Below, piece after piece: positions 25,717-33,983 of a DNA stretch of 64,000 nt. The position numbers and the translations under genes are program-made. This DNA comes from Tessaracoccus timonensis. GTDB lineage: Bacteria; Actinomycetota; Actinomycetes; Propionibacteriales; Propionibacteriaceae. Location of the stretch: positions 1,364,001 through 1,428,000 of the forward strand of contig NZ_LT996886.1 of the NCBI RefSeq assembly GCF_900343145.1. Reading direction: 5' to 3'. Under the pieces are notes generated by a model. It made no database searches and was not told the DNA's origin. It saw only the letters and a list, made by a program, of their open reading frames with translations. The number at the start of each line of letters is the position of its first letter. The first letter of the stretch is position 1.

Positions 25717-25826
25717 CGGAGCGGGTCTCTTTCTGCTGGATGGTTGCTTAGACACCACCCATCGTGCAGTCCAGGGGCCCGTTCCTTCATCCCCGCTCGG
25801 TGACTACAACGTCATGACCCACAACA
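24714..25826 (-). mobile_element. IS481-family insertion sequence, copy B
   Basis: The length (1,113 bp), ends and orientation are as in copy A. The left flank is TCTAGG (24708-24713), equal to the right flank of copy A; the right flank is CCTAGA (25827-25832). At least one base differs from copy A, giving Pro for Ser in HKWPARR. Confidence 0.9.
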
Positions 25827-25832
25827 CCTAGA
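25827..25832. repeat. Outer right target flank (CCTAGA)
   Basis: This site borders IS copy B. Its first five bases repeat the left outer flank (CCTAG at 1936). Joining the outer flanks restores an uninterrupted chromosome: the membrane protein stop codon followed by AGCAGGCGCGG. Confidence 0.65.
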
Positions 25833-25858
25833 GCAGGCGCGGTGGGAGAGCATCCTGA

Positions 25859-26613
25859 CTAGGCGGCTAAGCCGAGGTCATCCTGTGGTTTCTCCACGTC
25901 GAAGATCCAGGAGACGCACTCTGCGAGATTGAAGCCGTAACCGCCGCCGAAGGTGCTGATGCGATCAGGCCCGTAGAGCTGCTCGAACGGGCAGGCCGTG
26001 AGATTCAGCGGCTCTGACATGACCTCGGTGACCTCGTCGAGGTCATCGGGCGGGTGCTCCAGCGGTGTCCAGTCGATGGTGACCTGCGTGTGTCCTGGGG
26101 ACGCCAGGAGCAGATGGGTTTCGAACTTGCCGACATCCCGGCCGTCTGCGGTGAGGAAGACGAACCCGGTGCTTCCCTGCCGGGCTCCGGCATGCGGAGC
26201 ATCGGGCGGAGTAGGTCGTCGGTGAGGCCGCGGAAATCGCCGGCTGCGGTTCCGAACACCCGGGCCCACGCGCTGCCGTCATCGAACAGGGTCCGGCTGG
26301 TCGCGAAGACATCGCGCACCGCCGACGCCCCGCCGTGGTCGAGCGGGTGGGCGTACTGGATCTCCGGCCACTCCCAGGCTAGACCGTGGGCCGCGAGGTC
26401 GACGGAGCGGCTGAAGGCGTTGTCGACGGCCAGCGGATGGAAGCCGGAGCACTCATCGTGGAGAAGTCCGGGGAGCGTTGCCTCCGCCGATCGGGCACCC
26501 CCGCCCGGTTGCGCAGCGGCCTCGAGCACGGTGACCTCGATGCCGCTGCGGGCAAGGGTGAGAGCGGCGGAGAGTCCGTTCGGACCGCTGCCGACGACGA
26601 TCGCGGACGTCAC
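25859..26613 (-). pseudogene. FAD-dependent oxidoreductase (phytoene dehydrogenase-like), broken
   Basis: The N-terminal about 150 residues (MTSAIVVGSGPNGLSAALTL...) contain the dinucleotide-binding GxGxxG fold and the EAAAQPGGGARS motif of phytoene dehydrogenase-like enzymes. After ...LLRPMLRMPEPG the frame is lost. A second frame (GSTGFVFLTADGRDVGKFET to DVEKPQDDLGLAA, stop at 25859) supplies an unrelated-looking C-terminus. Family members have about 450-520 residues, so most of the middle is deleted. It converges on the resistance insertion from the right. Confidence 0.7.
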
Positions 26614-26677
26614 TGCGGGCCGTCATTCACAGCTAGACCCCCGAGCCTCCGCAGCACCTGACAGAGCAGGATGGAAC

Positions 26678-26896
26678 TCACACGGTGGTGTCGTCGGTGC
26701 GCGAGCGCTTTCCGGTGTCGCGACGCCAGAAGTAGATGACGACGAGTGCGACGATGATGAGGATGCCGGCACCGAGGAGCTGCCGCCAAAGCTCTTCACC
26801 GGCGATGCCGAAGAACATGCTGACGACGGCGATGCCGATGACGATGAGAACGACGATCCATGCTGCGTTCTTCGTGGAGTAGGGACTCTTGGCCAT
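26678..26896 (-). CDS. Small two-helix membrane protein
   Basis: This 72-residue protein starts MAKSPYSTKNAAWIVVLIVI. Two hydrophobic helices (AAWIVVLIVIGIAVVSMFFGI and LLGAGILIIVALVVIYFW) flank a short loop and end in a charged tail RRDTGKRSRTDDTTV. An AAAGG lies 8 bases before the ATG. It is a plausible real small gene with no recognised family. A longer in-frame start would run into IS-derived sequence. Confidence 0.6.
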   Translation of the reverse strand: MAKSPYSTKNAAWIVVLIVIGIAVVSMFFGIAGEELWRQLLGAGILIIVALVVIYFWRRDTGKRSRTDDTTV

Positions 26897-26987
26897 GGTC
26901 GAACCTTTCGAGCGAGGGGAGCGGTACATGCCTGCCGGGATCACATGCCCGAACCGGGCGATACCTGCAATTTCCGTCACGGTCAGA

Positions 26988-27527
26988 TTACACCCGGGCT
27001 TTGCCCCGTGAGGACTGGACCTTCCGGTCCTGGCCCGATCCGCGGCCATGAGCCCGCCAGCCGCCACCGTCAGGGATGCGGCCAAGCTTCTTGATGTCGA
27101 CGTGGACCAGCTTGCCAGGCTGATCGACCTCATACCGGTGAGGTGCCGGCCGGCGGACCGGCAGGCCGGTGGCCTGATCGATACAGTCCAGCTTCGGCAT
27201 CCGGTAGCGGGCCAGGACCCGCCCGACGGTCGAGCGTGGCACGCGCAGGTGATAGCCGATCCGGTGCGGCCCCCATCGGCGGTTGAACCGCAGCGCGATG
27301 ATCCGTCGCTCGGTACGTGCGCTGAGCCTGTTCGGGCTGTAGTGCGGACGGCTCGAGCGGTCAGCCAAACCGGTCCCTGCCCGATGCCGGCTCACCCAGC
27401 GAGACACCGTTGCCGGGGACACCTGGAAGCGTTCAGCAACGCGTCGCTGGGGCCAGCCGTGATCGACAACAAGACAGACGAGCCGGCGCCTACCCTCGAT
27501 GGTCATCGGGGCGTTACGGTGTGTCAT
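26988..27527 (-). pseudogene. IS481-family transposase, 5' part only
   Basis: About 165 residues begin MTHRNAPMTIEGRRRLVCLV, with the helix-turn-helix RRVAERFQVSPATVSRWVSR and the first catalytic Asp region (KLVHVDIKKLGRIPDGGGW). It breaks off after HGRGSGQDRK and runs into unrelated sequence. The remaining DDE residues are absent, so it is inactive. Confidence 0.88.
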
Positions 27528-27624
27528 GGAAGACCTCCGGGTCAGGGTGCGTGTCGTTACCCACCTCGATACCGGGGGTCTTCTCTGACCTCAAATCCCG
27601 TTCACAACCTCCCGAGGAACTACA
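26988..27624 (-). mobile_element. Truncated IS481-family element
   Basis: The 5' part of an IS481-family element remains. Its intact end at 27624 (reading TGTAGTTCCTCGGGAGGTTG on the minus strand) is followed by CCTAGC at 27625-27630, the same CTAG-type target used by the elements bounding the resistance region. The other end is lost near 27030. Confidence 0.75.
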
Positions 27625-27632
27625 CCTAGCGG

Positions 27633-27748
27633 GTTTCGATACGCGCCCTTCGGGCGCTACTCAACCATCGGGCCTGTGCGCACCCGCCGACCCCCCCTTC
27701 CCCGGTCGTCGAGTAGGGCCGAAGGGCCGTATCGAGACGGGGTGCCGG
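27633..27748. repeat. REP-like palindromic repeat pair
   Basis: One unit (TTTCGATACGCGCCC...GGGCGCTACTCAACCATCGG) and one inverted unit (GGTCGTCGAGTAGGGCC...GGCCGTATCGAGACG) face each other directly downstream of dnaB. The same paired design recurs at 48017-48121 and as an array at 30158-30480. Confidence 0.85.
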
Positions 27749-27749
27749 G

Positions 27750-29093
27750 TCACGCGCCGATCGGCGGGTTGGTGAACCGCGAGTAATGGCCCTGGAAGAG
27801 GGCGTCGATGCGGCCGGTCTCGCCGTTGCGGTGTTTGAGCACGTGGAAGAACGCCTGGCCGCGTTCCTCGTCGGTGGGATTCTGGGTGTACAGCTCGGGG
27901 CGGTGCAGCATGATGACGATGTCGGCGTCCTGCTCGAGCGAACCGGATTCGCGCAGGTCGGACAGCTGCGGCACCCCGTCCTTGCGCTGCTCCGTGTTTC
28001 GCGAGAGCTGAGAGAGCGCGATGACGGGGATCTCGAGCTCCTTCGCGAGCAGCTTGATCTGTCGCGAAAACTCCGAGACTTCGAGCTGTCGCGACTCCAC
28101 CTTCTTGCCCGACGTCATCAGCTGGATGTAGTCGACGACGATGAGTTGCAGGTCGTTGCGCTGTTTGAGTCGCCGGGCTTTCGCGCGGATCTCCATCATC
28201 GTCAGGTTGGGGGAGTCGTCGATGAAGAATGGCTTGTCAGATAGCATGACGCCCTTGTCAGTGACGCGCTGCCAATCGTTTTCGTCCATCTTGCTGGAGC
28301 CGCGGAGCCGGCCGAGATGCACCGACGCCTCGGCCGACAGCACCTTCATCACGATCTCCGTGCGGCTCATTTCGAGCGAGAAGAACGCCGTCGTGAGGTT
28401 GTTGTGGATGGCGGCCGCGCGGCACACGTCGAGTGCGAACGTGGATTTACCGACGCCGGGGCGCGCGGCGACGATCACCATCTGCCCTGGGTGGAGGCCG
28501 TTGGTGAGTCGGTCGAGCTCGACGAAGCCCGTCGGAACCCCGGAGAGGGAATCACTGGAGGACTGGATGTCTTCGAGCTCGTCGAAGGTGGGTTCCATGA
28601 GTTCGGCGAGGCTGCGGTAGTCCTCGGCAGCGCGCCGGTCGGTAACCTCATAGAGGGTCTGCTGAGCCTCGTCGACGATGTCGTCGACCTCACCTTGGCC
28701 GCGGTATCCGAGTTGCGCGATGCGCATGGAAGCTTCCACCAGCCGACGAAGAATAGCTTTGTCGCGAACGATTTCGGCGTAGTAGATGGCGTTGGCGGCG
28801 ATGGAGACGGAGGCGAGGAGATCGTGCAGGTATACGGGGCCGCCGATCTTTTGTAGTTCGCCCATCTTGCCGAGTTCGCCTGCGACGGTGACCGTATCTG
28901 CGGGCTCGCCTCGGCCAAACAGGTTGACGATCGCGTCGAAGATGATCTCGTGATTGGGACGGTAGAAATCGCCGCCGCGCACCACCTCAACCACGTCGGC
29001 GATCGCATCCTTGCTCATCAGCATGGCGCCCAGCACGCTCTGCTCGGCTTCCAAATCCTGCGGTGGATTCTGGCCGTAGACGTCTTCCGACAC
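27750..29093 (-). CDS. dnaB: Replicative DNA helicase DnaB
   Basis: The 447-residue protein starts at a GTG (29093) with MSEDVYGQNPPQDLEAEQSV, the usual actinobacterial start. The N-terminal primase-interaction domain (residues about 10-110) precedes the RecA-like ATPase, with Walker A AARPGVGKSTFALDVC, Walker B LQLIVVDYIQLM and RESGSLEQDADIVIMLHRPE. It unwinds DNA at the replication fork as a hexamer. It has no intein, unlike several mycobacterial DnaB proteins. DnaA-box-like sites lie in its upstream region. A longer in-frame start to 29198 is less likely. Confidence 0.97.
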   Translation of the reverse strand: MSEDVYGQNPPQDLEAEQSVLGAMLMSKDAIADVVEVVRGGDFYRPNHEIIFDAIVNLFGRGEPADTVTVAGELGKMGELQKIGGPVYLHDLLASVSIAANAIYYAEIVRDKAILRRLVEASMRIAQLGYRGQGEVDDIVDEAQQTLYEVTDRRAAEDYRSLAELMEPTFDELEDIQSSSDSLSGVPTGFVELDRLTNGLHPGQMVIVAARPGVGKSTFALDVCRAAAIHNNLTTAFFSLEMSRTEIVMKVLSAEASVHLGRLRGSSKMDENDWQRVTDKGVMLSDKPFFIDDSPNLTMMEIRAKARRLKQRNDLQLIVVDYIQLMTSGKKVESRQLEVSEFSRQIKLLAKELEIPVIALSQLSRNTEQRKDGVPQLSDLRESGSLEQDADIVIMLHRPELYTQNPTDEERGQAFFHVLKHRNGETGRIDALFQGHYSRFTNPPIGA

Positions 29094-29178
29094 CGCTGCC
29101 TCCTCATCTTCTGGCCTCAGGGTAGGCCACCCGCCAAGGTCACGCTGCGGGTGGCTGTGTGCAACGTTGGGGAAAACC

Positions 29179-29569
29179 TGTGGACAAGTTGTGGGCAAGT
29201 TCGATTCTCACGCCTACAACTTGTGGATACAAGCGGTTTTAGCGCAGAAATCGCGTTACGCAATCGTTATATACACGGATTTTGTCGAGTTCTCCACATC
29301 GCACTCCCACGCATGCTCGTAACCTTCTGTCAAGTTCCGGGCGTGTCGTCGCGGTGGTGTGGGATGCACGTCGCACTCCTGCGCCCATGTCGCTCTGACA
29401 AGGGGTTTTGTCGTTTTTCCCGCGGTGATACCGCCCGACGATGCACCTCGTGCTGGCCGGGGGTATGTCTGGATTGTTTACATGTTCGTCACTTGGGGTT
29501 TTACTGAAAAATCAGACTTATCCACAGCCGGTGTGGATAAGTAGTGGAGATTGCTCAGGCTTATCCACG
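29179..29569. promoter_or_regulatory. Cluster of DnaA-box-like sites between dnaB and csoR
   Basis: Sites resembling TTATCCACA include TTATCCACA (29518-29526), TGTGGATAA (29532-29540, inverted), TTATCCACG (29561-29569), TGTGGATAC (29222-29230) and TGTGGACAA (29180-29188). They sit in 530 bp of otherwise gene-free and locally AT-richer DNA. DnaA could regulate dnaB here or be titrated. It does not look like a full oriC because dnaA, dnaN and an AT-rich unwinding element are absent. Confidence 0.5.
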
Positions 29570-29585
29570 CTCAGCGTTGAAGGGG

Positions 29586-29602
29586 ATACCCCGAGGGGGT
29601 AT
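29586..29602. promoter_or_regulatory. CsoR-type copper operator
   Basis: The perfect inverted repeat ATACCCC-GAG-GGGGTAT lies 21 bases before the csoR start. GC-rich inverted repeats of this kind are the known binding sites of CsoR repressors, so csoR is probably autoregulated and induced by Cu(I). Confidence 0.8.
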
Positions 29603-29622
29603 TATCGTGAGTGGAGGATGCG

Positions 29623-29907
29623 ATGACAACACACGGCTACACCGCGCAGAAAGAGCGTTATCTACGTCGGCTGAAGCTCATTGAGGGCCAGACGCGCGGC
29701 GTCGCGCGCATGGTGGCCGAGGATCAGTACTGCATCGACATCCTCACCCAGATCTCAGCGGTCCAGTCGGCGCTCAAAGCCGTCTCGCTCGGGCTGCTGG
29801 AAGATCACCTCGGCCACTGCGTCGCCCACGCCATCCAGCACGGCGGGCAGGAAGCCGACGAGAAAATTGCAGAGGCCACCGCGGCAATCCGTCGCATGGC
29901 GAAATGA
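29623..29907 (+). CDS. csoR: Copper-sensing repressor, CsoR family
   Basis: A 94-residue all-helical repressor, from the ATG at 29623 preceded by GGAGG. It has the CsoR/RcnR pattern: RRLKLIEGQTRGVARMVAED, then C in DQYCIDILTQISAVQSAL (residue about 40), and the later H and C in DHLGHCVAHA. These are the X-H-C positions of the Cu(I) site. Copper binding releases it from the upstream operator. It is followed by copZ 17 bases downstream and copA further on. Confidence 0.93.
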   Translation: MTTHGYTAQKERYLRRLKLIEGQTRGVARMVAEDQYCIDILTQISAVQSALKAVSLGLLEDHLGHCVAHAIQHGGQEADEKIAEATAAIRRMAK

Positions 29908-29924
29908 GACGCGAAGGAATACCC

Positions 29925-30134
29925 ATGGAAACGAAGTACACCGTCACCGGCATGACCTGCCAGCACTGCGTCAACCACGTCACCGAGGAAGTTCAAGGTA
30001 TCGACGGCGTCAACGGCGTGAGCGTGCAGCTTGACGGCGGCGAGATGGTCGTCGCCTCCGACGAGCGCATCCCGTTCGACGCCATCCTCGAGGCCGTGCA
30101 GGAAGCCGGCGACTACACGGTCGTCGAGGCCTGA
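29925..30134 (+). CDS. copZ: Copper chaperone CopZ (HMA domain)
   Basis: This 69-residue heavy-metal-associated domain begins METKYTVTGMTCQHCVNHVT. The metal-binding GMTCQHC is at residues 9-15. It carries Cu(I) in the cytoplasm and hands it to the copper ATPase encoded downstream or to CsoR. It is in one operon with csoR. The chosen ATG follows GAAGGA at 29914-29919. Confidence 0.92.
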   Translation: METKYTVTGMTCQHCVNHVTEEVQGIDGVNGVSVQLDGGEMVVASDERIPFDAILEAVQEAGDYTVVEA

Positions 30135-30157
30135 GCGGGGGGCTGTTCTCCCCGATG

Positions 30158-30480
30158 GTTGAGTAGCCCGGCGCGGCCATTCCCGGTGGTTGAGTAGCGG
30201 GCGTAGCCCGCGTATCGAAACCCCTCGCTGCGTCTCGATACGGGCCTTCGGCCCTACTCGACGGTCGGATGAGCGGTGTCCGCGGTGTCCTCGGGCTGGT
30301 GGTTGAGTAGCCGCCGGAGGCGGCGTATCGAAACCCTGCCCGGCGCTCGGGATTTCGATACGCGGGCTACGCCCGCTACTCAATCACCGAGGGGCGGGGC
30401 GCCGGGTCGCTACTCAATCGCCGAAGGGTGGGGCGCCGGGTCGCTACTCAATCACCAAGGGTGGCCGGCTACTACTCAAC
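30158..30480. repeat. Array of about eight REP-like palindromic units between copZ and copA
   Basis: Units built on GGTTGAGTAG...CGTATCGAAA or its complement occur at about 30158, 30187, 30231, 30299, 30353, 30408, 30442 and 30466. They alternate in orientation on the left and degrade to partial CTACTCAATC units on the right. Several units form hairpins through loop-proximal sequences such as GCGGGCGTAGCCCGC. The array fills the interval between copZ and copA and may attenuate readthrough. Confidence 0.85.
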
Positions 30481-30514
30481 CATCGCGCCCACTGACGCAG
30501 AAACGAAGGAACTC

Positions 30515-32671
30515 TTGATTACGCAGCTGGATATCCAAGGCATGACATGCGCATCGTGCGCCGCCCGGATTGAGAAGAAGCTCAACAAGGTCGATGGCGT
30601 GCAAGCGGCGGTGAACTATGCGACGGAGCGGGCCACCGTCGAAGCTCCTGAGGAGGTCACGGTCGAGCAGCTCATCGGCGTCGTGGAGAAAGCCGGATAC
30701 GGTGCGACGATGCCGCAGCCGGATGCGCCTGCCCAGGACGAAGCCGACGCGCTGCGCCCCCGGATGCTGCTTGCCATGGCGCTGGCGGTGCCGGTGATCG
30801 TCGTATCCATGGTTCCCGCGCTGCAATTTCCAGCCTGGCAGTGGGTGGCGATGGTGCTCTCCACCGTCGTCGTGTTCTGGTGCGGACGCGGCTTTCACAA
30901 GGCCACCTGGACGAATCTCCGGCACGGCTCCACCACTATGGACACGCTCGTCACCGTGGGCACGCTCACGGCGATGGCGTGGTCGTACTTCACCATGTTC
31001 TTCGGCCACGCCGGCCACATCGGTGTGGTGCACCGCTTCGAATTCACCCTGACCCGCCAGGACGCGATGGGGTTCGTCTACTTCGAAGCGGCGGTGGCGA
31101 TCGTCGCATTCCTACTCTTCGGAAGGTTCATCGAAGCGAAGGCGAAACGCGAGTCTGGCAAGGCCATGCGCGCGCTGCTCGAAGTGGGCGCCAAGCGGGC
31201 GAGGCGGCTCGTCGACGGTGTCGAGCAGGACATCGACGTGCGGCTGTTGCGCGTCGGCGACGAGTTCGTCGTGCGCCCTGGTGAGAAGGTTGCCGCCGAC
31301 GGTGTGGTCATCGACGGGCGCTCCGCCGTCGACCAATCCATCCTGACCGGCGAGTCGCTCCCCGTCGAAGTTGAGCCGGACAGCGGCGTCGTCGGGGGAG
31401 CGGTGAACACCACCGGGCGCCTCGTCGTGCGCGCCACGGCGGTGGGTGAAGACTCGCAGCTCGCGCACATGGCGCGCCTCGTCGAGCAGGCGCAGGCGGG
31501 CAAGGCCAAGGTCCAGCGGCTGGCGGACAAGGTCACCGAAATCTTCGTGCCCGCCGTGATCGCCGTCGCCTTCGTCGCCTTCGTCGCGCATCTCCTCCTC
31601 GGTTCCGGCTTCACCGTCGCGCTGTCTGCGGGCATCGCGGTGCTCATCATCGCCTGCCCGTGCGCGCTCGGGCTGGCCACGCCGTCGGCGCTCATGGTGG
31701 GCACTGGCCGCGGCGCCGAGCTGGGCGTGGTGATCCGCGGCCCGCAGGTGCTGGAGCAGGCACGCAACGTTCGCACCATCTGCCTCGACAAGACCGGCAC
31801 GCTCACCACCGGCGCCATGTCGGTGAGCAGCGTGGAGCCCGTCGACGGCGTCTCGCCCGAGGAACTACTGCGCGCGGTGGCCACCGTCGAATCCGCCTCC
31901 GAACACCCGATCGCCCGTGCGCTGATGACGGAGGCGACGGGCGATCTCACCGACTTCGAGAACCTCCCCGGCCGGGGCGTGCGCGGATTCGTCGACGGTG
32001 TCGAGACCTGGGCGGGGAGCGCGGCGCTGCTCGATCAGCTCGGGCTCTCCACGCCTGAGCGCGCGTCTGACACCGTCGGCTCCGAGGTGTGGGTGGCCGA
32101 GCGGGAACGAGTGCTGGGACGCATCGTCGTCGCCGACACCGTGAAGCCCGACGCCGCCGACGTCGTCGCCGAACTCCGACACCTCGGGCTGACGTCGGTG
32201 CTACTCACCGGTGACAACGAAGCGTCGGCGCACGCGGTGGCGAGCGCCGTCGGCATCGACGAGGTCCGCGCCGGCGTAACGCCGGAGGGCAAGGTGGAGG
32301 CCGTGAAGGAGTTCCAGCACTCCGGGCAACAGGTGGCCATGGTGGGCGACGGTGTGAACGACGCCGCTGCGCTCGCGCAGGCAGACCTAGGCATCGCGAT
32401 GGGCTCGGGCACCGACGCGGCCATCGCCGCCGGCGACATCACCCTCATGCGCCACGACCTGCGGGCCGCCGTCGACGCGATCCGGCTCTCCCGCGCCACG
32501 CTGCGCAAGATCCGCTCCAACCTGGTGTGGGCGTTTGGGTACAACACCGCCGCCATTCCGCTGGCCGCGTTCGGTTTCCTCACCCCGATGATCGCCGGGG
32601 CGGCCATGGCGTTCAGCTCCGTGTTCGTGGTGCTGAACTCCCTCACGCTGAAGTTTTTCCGCAGAACCTGA
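30515..32671 (+). CDS. copA: Copper-exporting P1B-type ATPase CopA
   Basis: The 718-residue P-type ATPase probably starts at a TTG (30515) preceded by AAGGA, giving MITQLDIQGMTCASCAARIE. A single HMA domain (GMTCASC, residues 9-15) precedes the membrane domain. Motifs are TGES (ILTGESLPVEV), the metal-binding CPC (IIACPCALGLATPSALM), the phosphorylation site DKTGTLTTG, HP (SASEHPIARAL) and GDGVNDAAAL. It exports Cu(I) across the cytoplasmic membrane. The earlier in-frame ATG (30428) lies in the repeat array and would add low-complexity residues. The context with csoR and copZ confirms copper. Confidence 0.95.
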   Translation: MITQLDIQGMTCASCAARIEKKLNKVDGVQAAVNYATERATVEAPEEVTVEQLIGVVEKAGYGATMPQPDAPAQDEADALRPRMLLAMALAVPVIVVSMVPALQFPAWQWVAMVLSTVVVFWCGRGFHKATWTNLRHGSTTMDTLVTVGTLTAMAWSYFTMFFGHAGHIGVVHRFEFTLTRQDAMGFVYFEAAVAIVAFLLFGRFIEAKAKRESGKAMRALLEVGAKRARRLVDGVEQDIDVRLLRVGDEFVVRPGEKVAADGVVIDGRSAVDQSILTGESLPVEVEPDSGVVGGAVNTTGRLVVRATAVGEDSQLAHMARLVEQAQAGKAKVQRLADKVTEIFVPAVIAVAFVAFVAHLLLGSGFTVALSAGIAVLIIACPCALGLATPSALMVGTGRGAELGVVIRGPQVLEQARNVRTICLDKTGTLTTGAMSVSSVEPVDGVSPEELLRAVATVESASEHPIARALMTEATGDLTDFENLPGRGVRGFVDGVETWAGSAALLDQLGLSTPERASDTVGSEVWVAERERVLGRIVVADTVKPDAADVVAELRHLGLTSVLLTGDNEASAHAVASAVGIDEVRAGVTPEGKVEAVKEFQHSGQQVAMVGDGVNDAAALAQADLGIAMGSGTDAAIAAGDITLMRHDLRAAVDAIRLSRATLRKIRSNLVWAFGYNTAAIPLAAFGFLTPMIAGAAMAFSSVFVVLNSLTLKFFRRT

Positions 32672-32765
32672 GCGTTTCTCAGAAAACATTTTGGTTTCTC
32701 TCAGTGAGGCCGTACCATGTTTTCGTCTCAAGCATGAGTATCCGAAACTATTGAGAGTGCACCGA

Positions 32766-33950
32766 ATGAAGAAGAAGATCCTGATCCCCGTGGTCTCCGG
32801 CGTCACCGCCCTCGCGCTCGTGGGCGGCGTCGCAGCAGCTACGGCGTTTCGCACCTACGACGTGACGCTCACCGTCGACGGCAAACCCCAGGCCGTCGAG
32901 GCGAAGGCAGGCACCGTCGCAGATGTGCTGGAAGCGCAGGGTCTCAAGGTCGGTGCCCACGACGTCGTGCTGCCCTCGCCCGATACGAAGGTCACCGACG
33001 GGCTCGCCGTCGCGGTGAACTACGGTCGCCCATTTGAGGTGAGCGTCGATGGGGAAACCCGCAAGGTGTGGACCACCGCGCGCTCGGTGGAGGAAGCGCT
33101 CGGCTACCTCGACCTCAATGAGAAAGACTCCCTGGTGTCCACGTCGCGCTCCGCAGCCATCGGTCGTGAGGGGCTGAGCGTCGACATCGTCACGGCGAAA
33201 GACGTGAAGCTTGTCTCGTCCGGCAAGGAGACCCCGGTGCGTCTGGCAGGCACCGTCGAAGACGTGCTCACCGACGCCGGCATCAAGCCCGACGGCGACG
33301 ACATCGTCAAGCCCGCCGCGACGACCGCCCTCGCCGACGGGATGACCATCCAATTCACCGACGTCAAGGTGAAGTCGTCGACGAAGGACGTCAAGGTGCC
33401 GTTCGAGAAGACGAAGAAGAAGTCCGACAAACTCCCGAAGGGTGAAGAGAAGGTCACCACCGAGGGCGTCGACGGGCTGAAGCGTGAGACGTACAGCGAC
33501 GTGTACCACGACGGCAAGAAGGTGTCGTCCAAGAAGCAGTCGGAGAAGGTGCTGAAGAAGGCCGTCGACCAGGTCACCACCGTCGGCACGAAGGAAGAGG
33601 CTGCACCGAGCGCGTCCGGCAACAACGGTGGTAGCAGCAACGGCGGCGGCGAGAACCTCACGCCGGCAGTCGGCAACCAGTGCAAGGCGTCGTACTACTG
33701 GGACCCGCAGCCCACGGCCAGCGGCGAGCGGTTCAACACCCACGACTTCACGGCGGCGCACAAGTCGCTGCCCTTCGGCACCCGCGTGAAGGTGACGAAT
33801 AAGGCCAACGGGCGCTCCACCGTGGTGCGCATCAACGACCGCGGCCCCTACGTCGCCGGACGCTGCCTCGACCTCTCCACCGCAGCCATGAAGGCCATCG
33901 GCGGCGTCAAGTCCGGCGTGGTCACCGTCACCTGGCAGGTTGTAGGCTGA
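32766..33950 (+). CDS. Secreted DUF348/G5-domain protein with RlpA-like double-psi barrel
   Basis: The 394-residue protein has an N-terminal signal/anchor segment (MKKKILIPVVSGVTALALVG). Ubiquitin-like DUF348 repeats (DVTLTVDGKPQAVEAKAGTV..., residues about 35-200) and a G5 domain (VKVPFEKTKKKSDKLPKGEE, about 215-290) follow. After a GNNGGSSNGGG linker it ends in a double-psi beta-barrel (CKASYYWDPQPTASGERFNT ... VVRINDRGPYVAGRCLDLS) of the RlpA/3D type, which cleaves or binds peptidoglycan. Its first about 300 residues are a paralogue of the next gene. In actinobacteria this scaffold usually carries resuscitation-promoting factor-type enzymes. Confidence 0.88.
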   Translation: MKKKILIPVVSGVTALALVGGVAAATAFRTYDVTLTVDGKPQAVEAKAGTVADVLEAQGLKVGAHDVVLPSPDTKVTDGLAVAVNYGRPFEVSVDGETRKVWTTARSVEEALGYLDLNEKDSLVSTSRSAAIGREGLSVDIVTAKDVKLVSSGKETPVRLAGTVEDVLTDAGIKPDGDDIVKPAATTALADGMTIQFTDVKVKSSTKDVKVPFEKTKKKSDKLPKGEEKVTTEGVDGLKRETYSDVYHDGKKVSSKKQSEKVLKKAVDQVTTVGTKEEAAPSASGNNGGSSNGGGENLTPAVGNQCKASYYWDPQPTASGERFNTHDFTAAHKSLPFGTRVKVTNKANGRSTVVRINDRGPYVAGRCLDLSTAAMKAIGGVKSGVVTVTWQVVG

Positions 33951-33983
33951 CACTGCGCCCTACATGCGCGAGCGAGAGTCACG

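Larger units (their letters stand above)
1942..25826. mobile_element. Integrated circular resistance element bounded by direct IS481-family copies
   Basis: Two directly repeated 1,113-bp IS481-family copies (1942-3054 and 24714-25826) bound 21.66 kb of foreign DNA. The outer flanks are CCTAG on both sides (1936-1940 and 25827-25831). The inner flanks are TCTAGG on both sides (3055-3060 and 24708-24713). The inner flanks are also the two halves of one broken gene, integron orf5: its 5' part is at 3055-3542 and its last codons and stop are at 24695-24713. A circle of about 22.8 kb with one IS inserted in orf5 therefore joined the chromosome, either by replicative cointegration at a CCTAG site or by recombination with a resident IS copy. 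It contains five recognisable resistance genes, a truncated relaxase gene and no recognisable replication gene. Confidence 0.85.

Noticed and set aside
29100..29600. Chromosomal origin of replication (oriC)
   Set aside because: DnaA-box-like sites are present, but dnaA, dnaN, recF and an AT-rich unwinding region are not. Kept only as a DnaA-box cluster.
30158..30480. CRISPR array
   Set aside because: Repeats are palindromic, alternate in orientation and vary in spacing; no constant spacers and no cas genes.
32672..32765. c-di-AMP (ydaO-type) riboswitch upstream of the G5-domain gene, as seen for some rpf genes
   Set aside because: The gap is only 94 bp, and no conserved riboswitch core is recognisable. 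Only a short TTTCTCAG direct repeat is present.
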